Shown one piece after another: positions 53,085-62,180 of a stretch of DNA of 64,000 nt. Positions within the stretch are counted from its first letter, which is position 1, and every line of letters starts with the position of its first letter. The DNA comes from Bacillota bacterium (GTDB lineage: Bacteria > Bacillota > Clostridia > Lachnospirales > Lachnospiraceae), in NCBI GenBank assembly GCA_023415635.1, contig JAEZJV010000013.1, forward strand, positions 1 through 64,000, read 5' to 3'. Under the pieces are notes generated by a model that was not told the DNA's origin, searched no databases, and saw nothing but the letters and a program-made list of their open reading frames with translations. The translations under genes and the position numbers were made by a program.

Positions 53085-53161
53085 CCTGTCATAAAGTAAA
53101 TTAAATTGATAAGTATATTGGAGGAGTTCTCCTCCCTGTCATAAAGTAAATCATATTGATA
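53085..53161. repeat. Short direct repeat between mreB and radC
   Basis: CCTGTCATAAAGTAAAT is present twice, at 53085-53101 and again 50 bases later, each followed by a similar A/T-rich tail ending in ATTGAT. Between them is a GGAGGAG-TT-CTCCTCC palindrome (53120-53135). It may be a local duplication. Confidence 0.7.
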
Positions 53162-53860
53162 CTAAAAATAACCTTGTTCCTTTAAGCTGATATATCTATT
53201 ATCACCAATAATAATATGATCCATAAGTGATATACCGATTAAATTTCCAGCTTCTGCTATTTTCTTGGTAACACGGATATCCTCGGTGCTCGGCGCGGGA
53301 TCACCACTAGGATGGTTATGGAGAAGAATTATATTGACAGCCTCGTGTTTGAGAGCATGTACAAATACTTCCCTTACCGGCATAATTGAGGTGTTTACCG
53401 TACCCTCGGAGATTACAAGATCCTTAAGAATTCTGTTCTTGGAATCCATCATGACCAGAAGCACCTGCTCCGTAGTTCTATGGCGCATATCCTGCATATA
53501 ATAGTTCGCTACGCTTTGTGGCGCGGTTAAGCGTAGATTATCCCTGAAGGCTTCCTTTGCCATTCTCCTGGTTAGCTCCGTCAGACATAGCAGCTCAATC
53601 GCTTTGACCCTTCCAACCCCATTAATTCTCATCAATTCCTTCAGAGTCAGATAATTCAACCCCTTTAAACCAGGGTAGGCAGTAGAATAATTAAGAATAT
53701 TCACTGCCAGATCAATTGCTCTTTGCTTTTTTGTTCCGGTCCTGATGATGACTGCCAGAAGCTCGGCATCGGATAAAATCCCTGCCCCGTACCTCTCACA
53801 TTTTTCATAGGGACGTTCGGAAATGGGTAATTCTTTCACTGTCAGATAGTTCTCGCTCAT
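53162..53860 (-). CDS. radC: RadC-family JAB/MPN domain protein
   Basis: A 232-residue protein. The start at 53860 has AAGGAGG 7 bases ahead. An N-terminal helix-hairpin-helix region (LMRINGVGRVKAIEL) is followed by a JAMM-type metal site: EVFVHALKHEAVNIILLHNH, then PSGDPAPSTEDIRVT. RadC proteins are metal-binding and conserved near mre genes in Firmicutes; a repair role is not proven. It lies between DUF4321 and mreB. Confidence 0.93.
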   Translation of the reverse strand: MSENYLTVKELPISERPYEKCERYGAGILSDAELLAVIIRTGTKKQRAIDLAVNILNYSTAYPGLKGLNYLTLKELMRINGVGRVKAIELLCLTELTRRMAKEAFRDNLRLTAPQSVANYYMQDMRHRTTEQVLLVMMDSKNRILKDLVISEGTVNTSIMPVREVFVHALKHEAVNIILLHNHPSGDPAPSTEDIRVTKKIAEAGNLIGISLMDHIIIGDNRYISLKEQGYF

Positions 53861-53919
53861 ATGATCCTCCTTGATTTTTTCTCTCCAAGAAATCATCTGC
53901 TTTCGGATCAAGCGAAGCT

Positions 53920-54198
53920 TTATAATACTTTTTTATAGATAAAAACTGAGGCAACAGCTCCAATGACGCTTCCGATGGTAATCTTCAGGCGTAATCCGAA
54001 GCTCACTGCAATGACACCCAGATCAAGGGTAACTACACTATTGCTTTTAGTGTCTCCAATGGCAAAATTCATACCGTAATTCAACCAATTTAAGACAGAA
54101 ACCTCCTTGGCAAGCTGCCCTAGAAAGCTACCTACAACGATACCGGCAAGCAAAAGAAGAAACAAAGACCATGCATTTTTCCCATATGTTTTTGCCAT
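53920..54198 (-). CDS. DUF4321 membrane protein
   Basis: A 92-residue protein with two or three membrane helices (LFLLLLAGIVVGSFLGQ and VVTLDLGVIAVSFGLRLKI, then GSVIGAVASVFIYKKVL). The DUF4321 family is clostridial and found next to radC/mreB. Function unknown; the location suggests an envelope role. Confidence 0.88.
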   Translation of the reverse strand: MAKTYGKNAWSLFLLLLAGIVVGSFLGQLAKEVSVLNWLNYGMNFAIGDTKSNSVVTLDLGVIAVSFGLRLKITIGSVIGAVASVFIYKKVL

Positions 54199-54360
54199 GA
54201 AAACATGTCCTCCCTATATCATTATCGATTAACATTTTATCACAAATGCAATGATTTGTATACTTGAAAGCTGTATGAAATTATATCTATTATAAAGGAT
54301 GATTTCGTAAAGCAGGAAGGGCATGAACAGAATAGCTGGTGTTATATTTCGGCACCCTTT

Positions 54361-55677
54361 TTAAACATTACCTTCCGGCAGTATTATCTTTCCTGCCTCT
54401 GAAAGCTTCTGTACCGACATCATAATACCGAATTTTGCATGGTGCCAGGTAAGACCGCCCTGGAAAAAAACGGTAAAGGGTGGTTTGATCGGTGCATCTG
54501 CGGAAAGCTCGATGGAGGAACCCTGTACAAAGGCACCTGCTGCCATAATCACATCGCAGGTATAGCCGGGCATCGCCCAGGGTTCAGGAACTACATAGCT
54601 GTCCACCGGAGCGGCGGCTTGAATTCCCTTACAGAAGGCTATCACTCTCTCTGCAGAACCTAAGGTAACCGCTTGGATAATGTCATAGCGCTCTTCACTT
54701 CCATTTGGCAGAACCTCATAGCCAAGACTCTCATAAATATTTGCTGCAAAGATGGCACCCTTTAATGCCCCCGATACCACCTGTGGAGATAGGAACAGTC
54801 CCTGAAACAGGGAAGCATTGATTCCAAGAGTAGCTCCTACCTCCTTGCCTAGTCCGGGAGCGGTCAGGCGGTATGCCGCATTCTCGACATATTCACTTTT
54901 TCCTACGATATAACCTCCGATGGGAGCAAGTCCGCCGCCGGGATTTTTAATCAAAGAACCGACGCAAAGATCCGCACCTGCTTCGGTAGGCTCGAGAGTT
55001 TCTACAAATTCCCCGTAGCAATTATCCACCATACAGATGAGGTCGGGTTTCATCGCCTTAATAAATTGAATCAGCTCACCGATACGCTCCACAGATAGAG
55101 TTGGACGGTTCGCATAACCCTTTGACCGCTGGATGGTAACCAGCTTTGTATTGGGCTTAATGGCTGCTCTAATTCCTTCCCAGTCAAAGCTTCCGTCGCT
55201 TAGTAAATCCACCTGGGCATAGGTGATACCGTATTCTGCTAGGGAACCCTTGGTCTGTGTGATACCGATTACACCCTCTAAGGTATCATAAGGCTTACCC
55301 ACAGGTGAAAGAAGCTCATCCCCCGGTCTTAAGTTACCGGATAAAGCTACCGTTAATGCATGGGTGCCGCTAATAAGCTGAGGTCTGACCAAAGCCTCCT
55401 CGGTATGAAAGACATCCGCATAGACCTTCTCCAGTGTATCCCGTCCCATGTCATTATAACCATAGCCTGTAGTGGCGGCAAAATGCACATCACTCAGTCT
55501 GTTTTTCTGCATGGCGGCGAGGACCTTCATCTGATTATACTCCGCAATTCGGTCGATGCTATCAAAGCGTTCCTTTAATTTATTCTCGATATTGCTGCAA
55601 TACGATAATACCTTAGGGTTAATCCCAAGGGCTTCATAGGAAGCCTGTAATTCCTTATTCAATGCTTCTTCCTCCAA
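54361..55677 (-). CDS. Methionine gamma-lyase family / aluminium-resistance-type PLP protein
   Basis: A 438-residue PLP-dependent enzyme of the fold type I group. The PLP Lys is probably in VTIQRSKGYANRPT (about residue 246), with GTHALTVALSGNLRPGDELL for the phosphate site and NCYGEFVE for the Asp/cofactor contact. Firmicutes members are called aluminium resistance proteins or methionine gamma-lyase family; activity is poorly known. It lies directly after miaA (16 bases), as in many clostridia. Confidence 0.88.
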   Translation of the reverse strand: MEEEALNKELQASYEALGINPKVLSYCSNIENKLKERFDSIDRIAEYNQMKVLAAMQKNRLSDVHFAATTGYGYNDMGRDTLEKVYADVFHTEEALVRPQLISGTHALTVALSGNLRPGDELLSPVGKPYDTLEGVIGITQTKGSLAEYGITYAQVDLLSDGSFDWEGIRAAIKPNTKLVTIQRSKGYANRPTLSVERIGELIQFIKAMKPDLICMVDNCYGEFVETLEPTEAGADLCVGSLIKNPGGGLAPIGGYIVGKSEYVENAAYRLTAPGLGKEVGATLGINASLFQGLFLSPQVVSGALKGAIFAANIYESLGYEVLPNGSEERYDIIQAVTLGSAERVIAFCKGIQAAAPVDSYVVPEPWAMPGYTCDVIMAAGAFVQGSSIELSADAPIKPPFTVFFQGGLTWHHAKFGIMMSVQKLSEAGKIILPEGNV

Positions 55678-55692
55678 ATAATAGTATATTAA

Positions 55693-56637
55693 TTATAGAA
55701 TATGGTTTTCCTGTAATAGGTTCAGCATCCGTTCCAGCAGTGCCTGCTCATCAGGATAATCCTCTTTATTCAGCCAGATAACCTCCTTCTCACGCTTGAA
55801 CCAGGTAAGCTGCCGCTTGGCAAAATGCCTGGTATCTCTTTTGAGAATTTCTATTGCCTCTTCAAGACTGTATTCCCCATCCAGATAAGCCAGCAGCTCC
55901 TTATATCCAAGACCCTTCATGGATACCAACTCTCTGGTATAGCCCATATTAGCAAGAGCCACTACCTCGTTAAGAAGACCGTCCTTCAGCATACAATCGA
56001 CTCTTTGATCAATTGTCTGATACAGCTTTTCTCTGTCCCTATTCAGAACAAAATAACAGAAGCGGTAGGGGGAGGGTTTGCTCCGTTGCTCTTTGTTATG
56101 TTCTGATATTCTATCACCGGTCAGTCTTGCGAATTCCAGTGCCCGTATGACGCGCTTACTGTTATTAGGATGGATGGCGGCTGCGCTGTCAGGATCTATT
56201 TTTTTCAAGAGTTCGTGAAGGTGCTCCGGCCCCTTTTCCTTAAGCTGTTGCTCCAGTTCTCTGCGATAGGATTGATCAGATTCGTTTTCAGTAAAGTCAA
56301 TATCATATAAAACTGCCTGAATATAAAAACCGGTACCACCAACAAGGATTGGAATTTTATTTCTCGAATAGATTTGTTCCATATATCTCTTAGCCAGCTG
56401 TTGGAACAAGACCACACTAAATTCCTCTTCAGGCTCCAGCTCATCAATCAAATAATGGGGAACCCCTTGCATCTGTTCCGGGGCTATTTTAGCGGTGCCG
56501 ATATCCATATGCTTATAAACCTGCATGGAATCGGCAGATATGATCTCACCATTTACGGCCTTTGCAAGAGCGATTGATAAGGAGGTCTTACCAACGGAGG
56601 TAGGTCCGGTCAGAATAATTAAAGGTTTATCACTCAT
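55693..56637 (-). CDS. miaA: tRNA dimethylallyltransferase
   Basis: A 314-residue MiaA. P-loop GPTSVGKTSLSIALA is at residues 11-25, DSMQVYKHMDIGTAK is the tRNA/isoprenoid contact, and ILVGGTGFYIQAVLYD and FAKRQLTWF are conserved. It adds a dimethylallyl group to A37 of UNN-reading tRNAs. It follows mutL, the usual mutS-mutL-miaA order. Confidence 0.96.
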   Translation of the reverse strand: MSDKPLIILTGPTSVGKTSLSIALAKAVNGEIISADSMQVYKHMDIGTAKIAPEQMQGVPHYLIDELEPEEEFSVVLFQQLAKRYMEQIYSRNKIPILVGGTGFYIQAVLYDIDFTENESDQSYRRELEQQLKEKGPEHLHELLKKIDPDSAAAIHPNNSKRVIRALEFARLTGDRISEHNKEQRSKPSPYRFCYFVLNRDREKLYQTIDQRVDCMLKDGLLNEVVALANMGYTRELVSMKGLGYKELLAYLDGEYSLEEAIEILKRDTRHFAKRQLTWFKREKEVIWLNKEDYPDEQALLERMLNLLQENHIL

Positions 56638-56671
56638 ATGCTCTCCATCTTATAAGTTATTCCATGTCCTG

Positions 56672-58735
56672 TTAAAGGATACGTTTAAACTTCCGCTCCA
56701 GTTCATATTGGCTCATTGCTATGATGACAGGTCTGCCATGCGGACAATGATAGGGATTATCCAGAGTTAAAAGCTCCTTGATTAAAGCGGAAGCCTCTTC
56801 ATATGAGAAGATATGGTTCGCCTTTACGGCTGCCTTACAGGATAAGGAAGCGATCCGCTCCAGGATCGATTGGGTTTTTGAGACCTGGGTAGTGATATCA
56901 TCAGCCATTTCATCTATGAATTCCAACAAAAGCTCTTTCTCGGAAATGCTGTAGAGATCAGCAGGAACCGCGCGGATGGAATATTCGTTTCCGCCGAAAT
57001 GTTCAATTTCATAGCCTAAGCTCACCAGCTCTGTTTTTCTCTTATTTAGTATCGTCTGCTCCCGAAGGGATAGGGTTAAGACGATGGGTGGCAGCAGCTG
57101 CTGAGAAGAATAGGTTTTGTTTTTGGCAGCGGTCATAATCCTTTCATAAAGAACCTTCTCATGGGCTGCATGCTGGTCGATAATGTAAAGCTCTTTTCGG
57201 TATTCTACCAGCCAGTAAGTAGAGAATACCTGCCCAATAATTCTATGTTCCTCTATCGCTCTTTTTGACAAGAAGGGTTCTGCTGCTTCGATAGAGTCGG
57301 TAGCAGTAAATAAATCGATCTGTTTTCCTGCTTCAATAGTAGCTGCTGTTTTGACTTCTTCAGGGGCTTTACTTCCTAAAGAATTAATTTCAGCTTGTGC
57401 GTCAGAGGGTAAAAAAGCCTGGGAGATGTCCTTATTGACGTTTACATCTCTGCATACCTCTCCCGGTAATTTGTCTGTTACGGTGGACAGTATTTTTAAT
57501 ACCTCAAGACTGGCCTCGGGTGAATTGCTCCTGTTACCGGAAGAATTATATATTGATTTTCTCTCAGCAACCTTGTTTTGCAGTGAGGCTGCGGACTGTT
57601 CCGAGCCCGGAGCGAGATAGCTGATCTCCTCTTTCTTTTGCTCCTGCATCAAAGAAGCTCTCCTCTTCTGCTCAAAGGGCTCCGGAAGTGGCACGACCGT
57701 CTCCTTTTTTACTTCCTGCTTTTCTAAAGATACCTTTGGTATCATCTCTTTCCCTGATAATGAATCCCGGATAGCCTCATAGGTTGCTTTGTAGACCTCT
57801 TCTGAGTTCTTTAACCTGATTTCCAGCTTTTGTGGATGGACATTCACATCAATCATGGAAGGATCAATCTCGTAATATATTGAGGTAAAGGGATATTTAT
57901 GCTGCATCAGGAAGGGTTTATAGGCTTCCTCGATGGCTTTTGTAATCACATTGCTTTTGATATATCTTCCATTGATAAAGTAATTCTCAAAATTTCTGTT
58001 ACCACGATTAATGATAGGCTTGCCGATGTAGCCGCTGATATGGATGCCCTCTGTTTGATATTCCACATTCAGAAGCTCTTTTATGACATCCCTGCCATAT
58101 ACCTGATATAGGATATCTTTACTGTTATTATTACCGGAGGACTGAAGCTTAACCTGATTATTCATGATGAATTTAAAGGATACATTCGGGTGGGATACCA
58201 TCAGACGTTCCATTAGATCGCTGATATAACCTGCCTCCGTCATGGCAGATTTTAAGAATTTCTTTCGGGCAGGTGTATTAAAGAACAGGTTACGGACAAG
58301 AATTGTGGTTCCGCCGGGACTGCCGATTTCGTCAAAGGCTTTTTCCTCGCCACCCTCAATAATATACCGGTAGCCGTTTAGCGCAGTCGGAGTCTTGGTA
58401 ATCAGCTCCACCTGTGCTACGGATGCGATACTGGATAGGGCTTCTCCTCGGAAACCCAGACTGGTTACACTGAGAAGATCCTCAGCAGAGCGAATTTTAC
58501 TGGTAGCATGACGTAAAAATGCCAAGGGGATATCCTCTTTGGCAATTCCAGAGCCGTTATCAGTGATTCGGATAAAGCTCAGACCACCCTCCTTAATCTC
58601 TGCGGTTATGGCGGTAGCTCCGGCATCCATAGCATTCTCAATCAGTTCCTTAACAACAGCGCTGGGACGTTCTACGACCTCTCCGGCGGCAATCTGATTG
58701 ATGGTGGTTTCATCGAGAACATGAATATATGACAT
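56672..58735 (-). CDS. mutL: DNA mismatch repair protein MutL
   Basis: A 687-residue MutL. The start at 58735 has GGAG about 8 bases before it. GHKL ATPase motifs: LIENAMDAGA, ITDNGSGI, LGFRGEALSSI. The C-terminal endonuclease motif is IIDQHAAHEKVLYERI (DQHA-x2-E-x4-E) with CPHGRPVII at the end, so this is the nicking type found in bacteria without MutH. A Gln/Ser/Lys-rich linker of about 150 residues separates the domains. It is upstream of miaA and downstream of mutS. Confidence 0.97.
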   Translation of the reverse strand: MSYIHVLDETTINQIAAGEVVERPSAVVKELIENAMDAGATAITAEIKEGGLSFIRITDNGSGIAKEDIPLAFLRHATSKIRSAEDLLSVTSLGFRGEALSSIASVAQVELITKTPTALNGYRYIIEGGEEKAFDEIGSPGGTTILVRNLFFNTPARKKFLKSAMTEAGYISDLMERLMVSHPNVSFKFIMNNQVKLQSSGNNNSKDILYQVYGRDVIKELLNVEYQTEGIHISGYIGKPIINRGNRNFENYFINGRYIKSNVITKAIEEAYKPFLMQHKYPFTSIYYEIDPSMIDVNVHPQKLEIRLKNSEEVYKATYEAIRDSLSGKEMIPKVSLEKQEVKKETVVPLPEPFEQKRRASLMQEQKKEEISYLAPGSEQSAASLQNKVAERKSIYNSSGNRSNSPEASLEVLKILSTVTDKLPGEVCRDVNVNKDISQAFLPSDAQAEINSLGSKAPEEVKTAATIEAGKQIDLFTATDSIEAAEPFLSKRAIEEHRIIGQVFSTYWLVEYRKELYIIDQHAAHEKVLYERIMTAAKNKTYSSQQLLPPIVLTLSLREQTILNKRKTELVSLGYEIEHFGGNEYSIRAVPADLYSISEKELLLEFIDEMADDITTQVSKTQSILERIASLSCKAAVKANHIFSYEEASALIKELLTLDNPYHCPHGRPVIIAMSQYELERKFKRIL

Positions 58736-58839
58736 AACTTTCTCCGTTTCTATCAAATCAAAGCTGTGCTGAGAAAGCCTATGCTTCCTGACCTGTCTTC
58801 AACACAGCTCTGTAATGAATGAGAACAAGCTTAAGGTAC

Positions 58840-61557
58840 CTAAATTCTATCTTTGATTTTCTTCTGTAGCTGGTACAGCTTATTAATGGCATCAATTGGT
58901 GTAAAGCGGGCAATTTCCAAATCACGCAGCTCAGCAATGATGTCCTCATTTTCGGAGGTCGAGAATAAGGAAAGTTGATTGCTGCTTTGCTTAGATTTTC
59001 TATTGTGCTTGACACCGTCTTTGAAAGTATTTTCTCCTTCTTTATCAAGCTCTAAGGAAAATTCCTCCTGTACATATTCGTCTTTTAGGTTTTCGTCCTC
59101 AGGAGCGGATAGGTTTCTTGTTTTTAGGGCAAGATCATTGCCGGTCAGCTCATGAACAATTTCTGAGGCACGCTTCAGGACACTTGCCGGAACACCTGCA
59201 AGCTTGGCAACCTGAATACCGTAGCTCTTATCAGCTCCGCCTTTGACAATTTTACGCAGAAATACGATGTCTTCTCCCTGTTCCTTGACAGCGATACAAT
59301 AATTGTTTACACCCTCCAGACGACCCTCCAGCTCAGTAAGCTCATGGTAATGAGTGGCAAATAAGGTCTTGGCACCCAGAAGCTGGCTGCTGCTGATATG
59401 CTCCACTACAGCCCATGCAATACTTAACCCGTCAAAGGTAGAGGTACCACGTCCAATCTCGTCCAGGATCAGAAGACTGTTCTTTGTAGCATTTCTCAAA
59501 ATATTGGCTACCTCTGTCATCTCCACCATAAAGGTACTCTGTCCGCTGGCAAGATCATCGGAGGCACCGACCCTTGTGAAAATACGATCAACAATACTGA
59601 TCTGTGCCGAGGCCGCAGGAACAAAGCTTCCAATCTGTGCCATCAGCACAATTAAAGCTGTCTGACGCATATAAGTGGATTTCCCTGCCATATTCGGACC
59701 GGTAATGATAGATACGCGGTTTTGCTTATTATCCAGCAGGGTATCGTTTGCAACAAACATATCGTGAGAGATCATACGCTCCACCACAGGATGTCTGCCG
59801 TTTTTGATATGTATGGAACCGTTGGTATTCATCTCGGGTCTATTATAGTTGTTTTGCTCCGCAACCAGTGCCAGGGAAGCGAAAACATCGATTTTAGCAA
59901 TTGCCTTGGCTGTTTGTTGAATACGCTTAACCTCTAGTGCAATCTGATCTCTTACCTCACAGAATAAATCATACTCCAGGGAAAACAGCTTGTCCTCAGC
60001 ACCTAAAATGATATCCTCCAGCTCCTTGAGCTCGGGAGTGGTATAACGTTCTGCATTGGCTAAGGTCTGTTTTCTGATCCAGGTCGCGGGTACCAGATTA
60101 GCATAGGAATTGGTTACCTCCAGGTAATAACCGAAGACACGGTTATATCGAATCCTAAGATTCTTAATTCCGGTTGTCTCGCGTTCCTTTGTCTCCAGAT
60201 CCATAAGCCAGTCCTTACCCTCTGTCTTGGCCCTTCTGAGACGGTCAACCTCTTCATTATATCCCTCCTTGATGATGCCGCCTTCCTTAATATTAATCGG
60301 AGGCTCCTCTGCAATGGAGGTCTGAATCAACGTATAGATATCCTCCAGCGTATCAAGCTCTCTATATACCTCCTTTAAAAATTCACAATCAAAACTCTGC
60401 AGCAGAAACTTGATATGGGGCAGCATGGACAAAGAGGTAGTGAAAGCAATTAAGTCCCTAGGATTGGCACTCTTATAACTGATTTTACTCATCAGACGTT
60501 CCAGATCGTAGATAGGATTTAAGTATTCCCTGATTTCTTCTCTGGATATCATATTCTCTTTTAGCTGGGTTACGGCATCAAGTCTCTCATTGATCATATC
60601 ATAATCTATTAGAGGTTGCTCCATATAGCTTCTAAGTAGTCTTGCTCCCATCGCTGTATTTGTTTTATCCAGAACCCATAATAGGGAACCTTTTTTCGCT
60701 TTCTCGCGAATGGTCTCAGTTAATTCCAGATTACGTATCGTAGTGCTGTCCAACAGCATATATTTCTCATAGGTATACGGAGTAAGCTGAGTGATATGGG
60801 AAAGATAGCTTTTTTGAGTCTTCATCAAAAACTGCATGATGCAGCCTGCAGCAATCACACCGATGGTATAATCCTTTAATCCCAAACCGTCCAGGGTCGC
60901 AATTTTAAAATGCTCCTTTAAAGCTCTGATGCACAACTCATCATCAAAATACCAGGGCTCCAGAGGAGACAGGGTAACATTATTATAATTTTTAAGTGTT
61001 TCGATATTAATTCCAGATACAAAAAAGGTATCATTGCATATAATCTCCGAGGGAGACCATTTGAAGATTTCATCCATCAGCTTACGCTCACTGTCAACCT
61101 CCGTGACATAATAATCACCGGTGGTTACATCCACGAGGGAGATACCGTAAGCATTGGTGGTATGTATCACTGACATCAGATAATTATTCTTTGTTTCATC
61201 CAATATCTGAGTATTGATATTCGTTCCAGGAGTCACAATACGGACTACTTCTCTTTTCACCAGACCCTTGGCCAGCTTTGGATCCTCTACCTGCTCACAG
61301 ATGGCTACCCGGTAGCCTCGGCTGACAAGCTTACTCAGATAGCTTTCTGCCGCATGGTAGGGAACACCGCACATTGGAGCACGTTCCTCCTGACCGATAC
61401 TTTTTCCGGTAAGAGCAATCTCCAATTCCTTGGAACAGACATGCGCATCCTCAAAAAACATCTCATAAAAATCGCCCAGCCGGTAGAATAAAATACAGTC
61501 TTTATATTGTTCCTTGATCTCCATATATTGCTTCATCAAAGGAGTTAATTGAGTCAT
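58840..61557 (-). CDS. mutS: DNA mismatch repair protein MutS
   Basis: A 905-residue MutS. The start at 61557 is chosen (AAGGA about 10 bases upstream; a TTG lies 9 bases earlier). Mismatch-contact FYRLGDFYEMFFEDA is near residues 24-38 (Phe-x-Glu of the wedge is FYEM), Walker A GPNMAGKSTYMRQ near 618-630, and Walker B-like LLILDEIGRGTSTFDG. The end region carries QLSLFST, resembling the beta-clamp motif of MutS (QxxLxx). Gap of 104 bases to mutL. Confidence 0.97.
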   Translation of the reverse strand: MTQLTPLMKQYMEIKEQYKDCILFYRLGDFYEMFFEDAHVCSKELEIALTGKSIGQEERAPMCGVPYHAAESYLSKLVSRGYRVAICEQVEDPKLAKGLVKREVVRIVTPGTNINTQILDETKNNYLMSVIHTTNAYGISLVDVTTGDYYVTEVDSERKLMDEIFKWSPSEIICNDTFFVSGINIETLKNYNNVTLSPLEPWYFDDELCIRALKEHFKIATLDGLGLKDYTIGVIAAGCIMQFLMKTQKSYLSHITQLTPYTYEKYMLLDSTTIRNLELTETIREKAKKGSLLWVLDKTNTAMGARLLRSYMEQPLIDYDMINERLDAVTQLKENMISREEIREYLNPIYDLERLMSKISYKSANPRDLIAFTTSLSMLPHIKFLLQSFDCEFLKEVYRELDTLEDIYTLIQTSIAEEPPINIKEGGIIKEGYNEEVDRLRRAKTEGKDWLMDLETKERETTGIKNLRIRYNRVFGYYLEVTNSYANLVPATWIRKQTLANAERYTTPELKELEDIILGAEDKLFSLEYDLFCEVRDQIALEVKRIQQTAKAIAKIDVFASLALVAEQNNYNRPEMNTNGSIHIKNGRHPVVERMISHDMFVANDTLLDNKQNRVSIITGPNMAGKSTYMRQTALIVLMAQIGSFVPAASAQISIVDRIFTRVGASDDLASGQSTFMVEMTEVANILRNATKNSLLILDEIGRGTSTFDGLSIAWAVVEHISSSQLLGAKTLFATHYHELTELEGRLEGVNNYCIAVKEQGEDIVFLRKIVKGGADKSYGIQVAKLAGVPASVLKRASEIVHELTGNDLALKTRNLSAPEDENLKDEYVQEEFSLELDKEGENTFKDGVKHNRKSKQSSNQLSLFSTSENEDIIAELRDLEIARFTPIDAINKLYQLQKKIKDRI

Positions 61558-61649
61558 GGCGAACAAATCCTTTCCTTCGTATTTAAGCTAAAAAACCACT
61601 ACAATTATATCATAATGATACCCGATTGCAATGGTTTTGGTGTCTAAGT

Positions 61650-62129
61650 TTATACATCGTCCTGAGAATCCTCAGCCAGATTCTCACCGTCTGCGGCAGT
61701 TGTGGCAAGGATATCACAGCGTTCATTCATGGGATGTCCAGCATGACCCTTCACCCACACATAGGTAACCTGATGAGGCTCCATAGCTTTCAAAAGGCGC
61801 TTCCACAAATCAATATTCTTTACAGGTTCGTTTCTGCCTCTTGTCCAGCCTTTCTTAATCCATCCCTCCAGCCAATGCTCATTGAAAGCCTTAACCAGAT
61901 ATTGGGAATCTGAATATAGAACGACCTGGCAGGGCTTTGTCAGAGCTTCCAGCCCAGCTATCGCAGCCATGAGCTCCATCCTGTTATTGGTTGTTTTCTT
62001 AAAGCCGCCACTGTATTCTCTTTCATGGACAGTACCCTTACTGTCCACATACACCACAATGGCACCATAACCTCCCGGTCCTTCCGGATTTCCCCGTGCC
62101 GAACCGTCTGTATATATCGTTACCTTCAT
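61650..62129 (-). CDS. rnhA: Ribonuclease HI
   Basis: A 159-residue RNase H. The start at 62129 has GGAG about 6 bases before it. Catalytic residues: Asp in YTDGSARGNP, Glu in NNRMELMAAI, Asp in LYSDSQYLVKA and Asp near MNERCDILA. It removes RNA from RNA-DNA hybrids. It lies between mutS and the MutS-like gene, so the three may share a transcript. Confidence 0.93.
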   Translation of the reverse strand: MKVTIYTDGSARGNPEGPGGYGAIVVYVDSKGTVHEREYSGGFKKTTNNRMELMAAIAGLEALTKPCQVVLYSDSQYLVKAFNEHWLEGWIKKGWTRGRNEPVKNIDLWKRLLKAMEPHQVTYVWVKGHAGHPMNERCDILATTAADGENLAEDSQDDV

Positions 62130-62180
62130 ATTAAGCTCCAATCCTAATTAAGATAGACAATCTTTCGTATATAACGTGAA

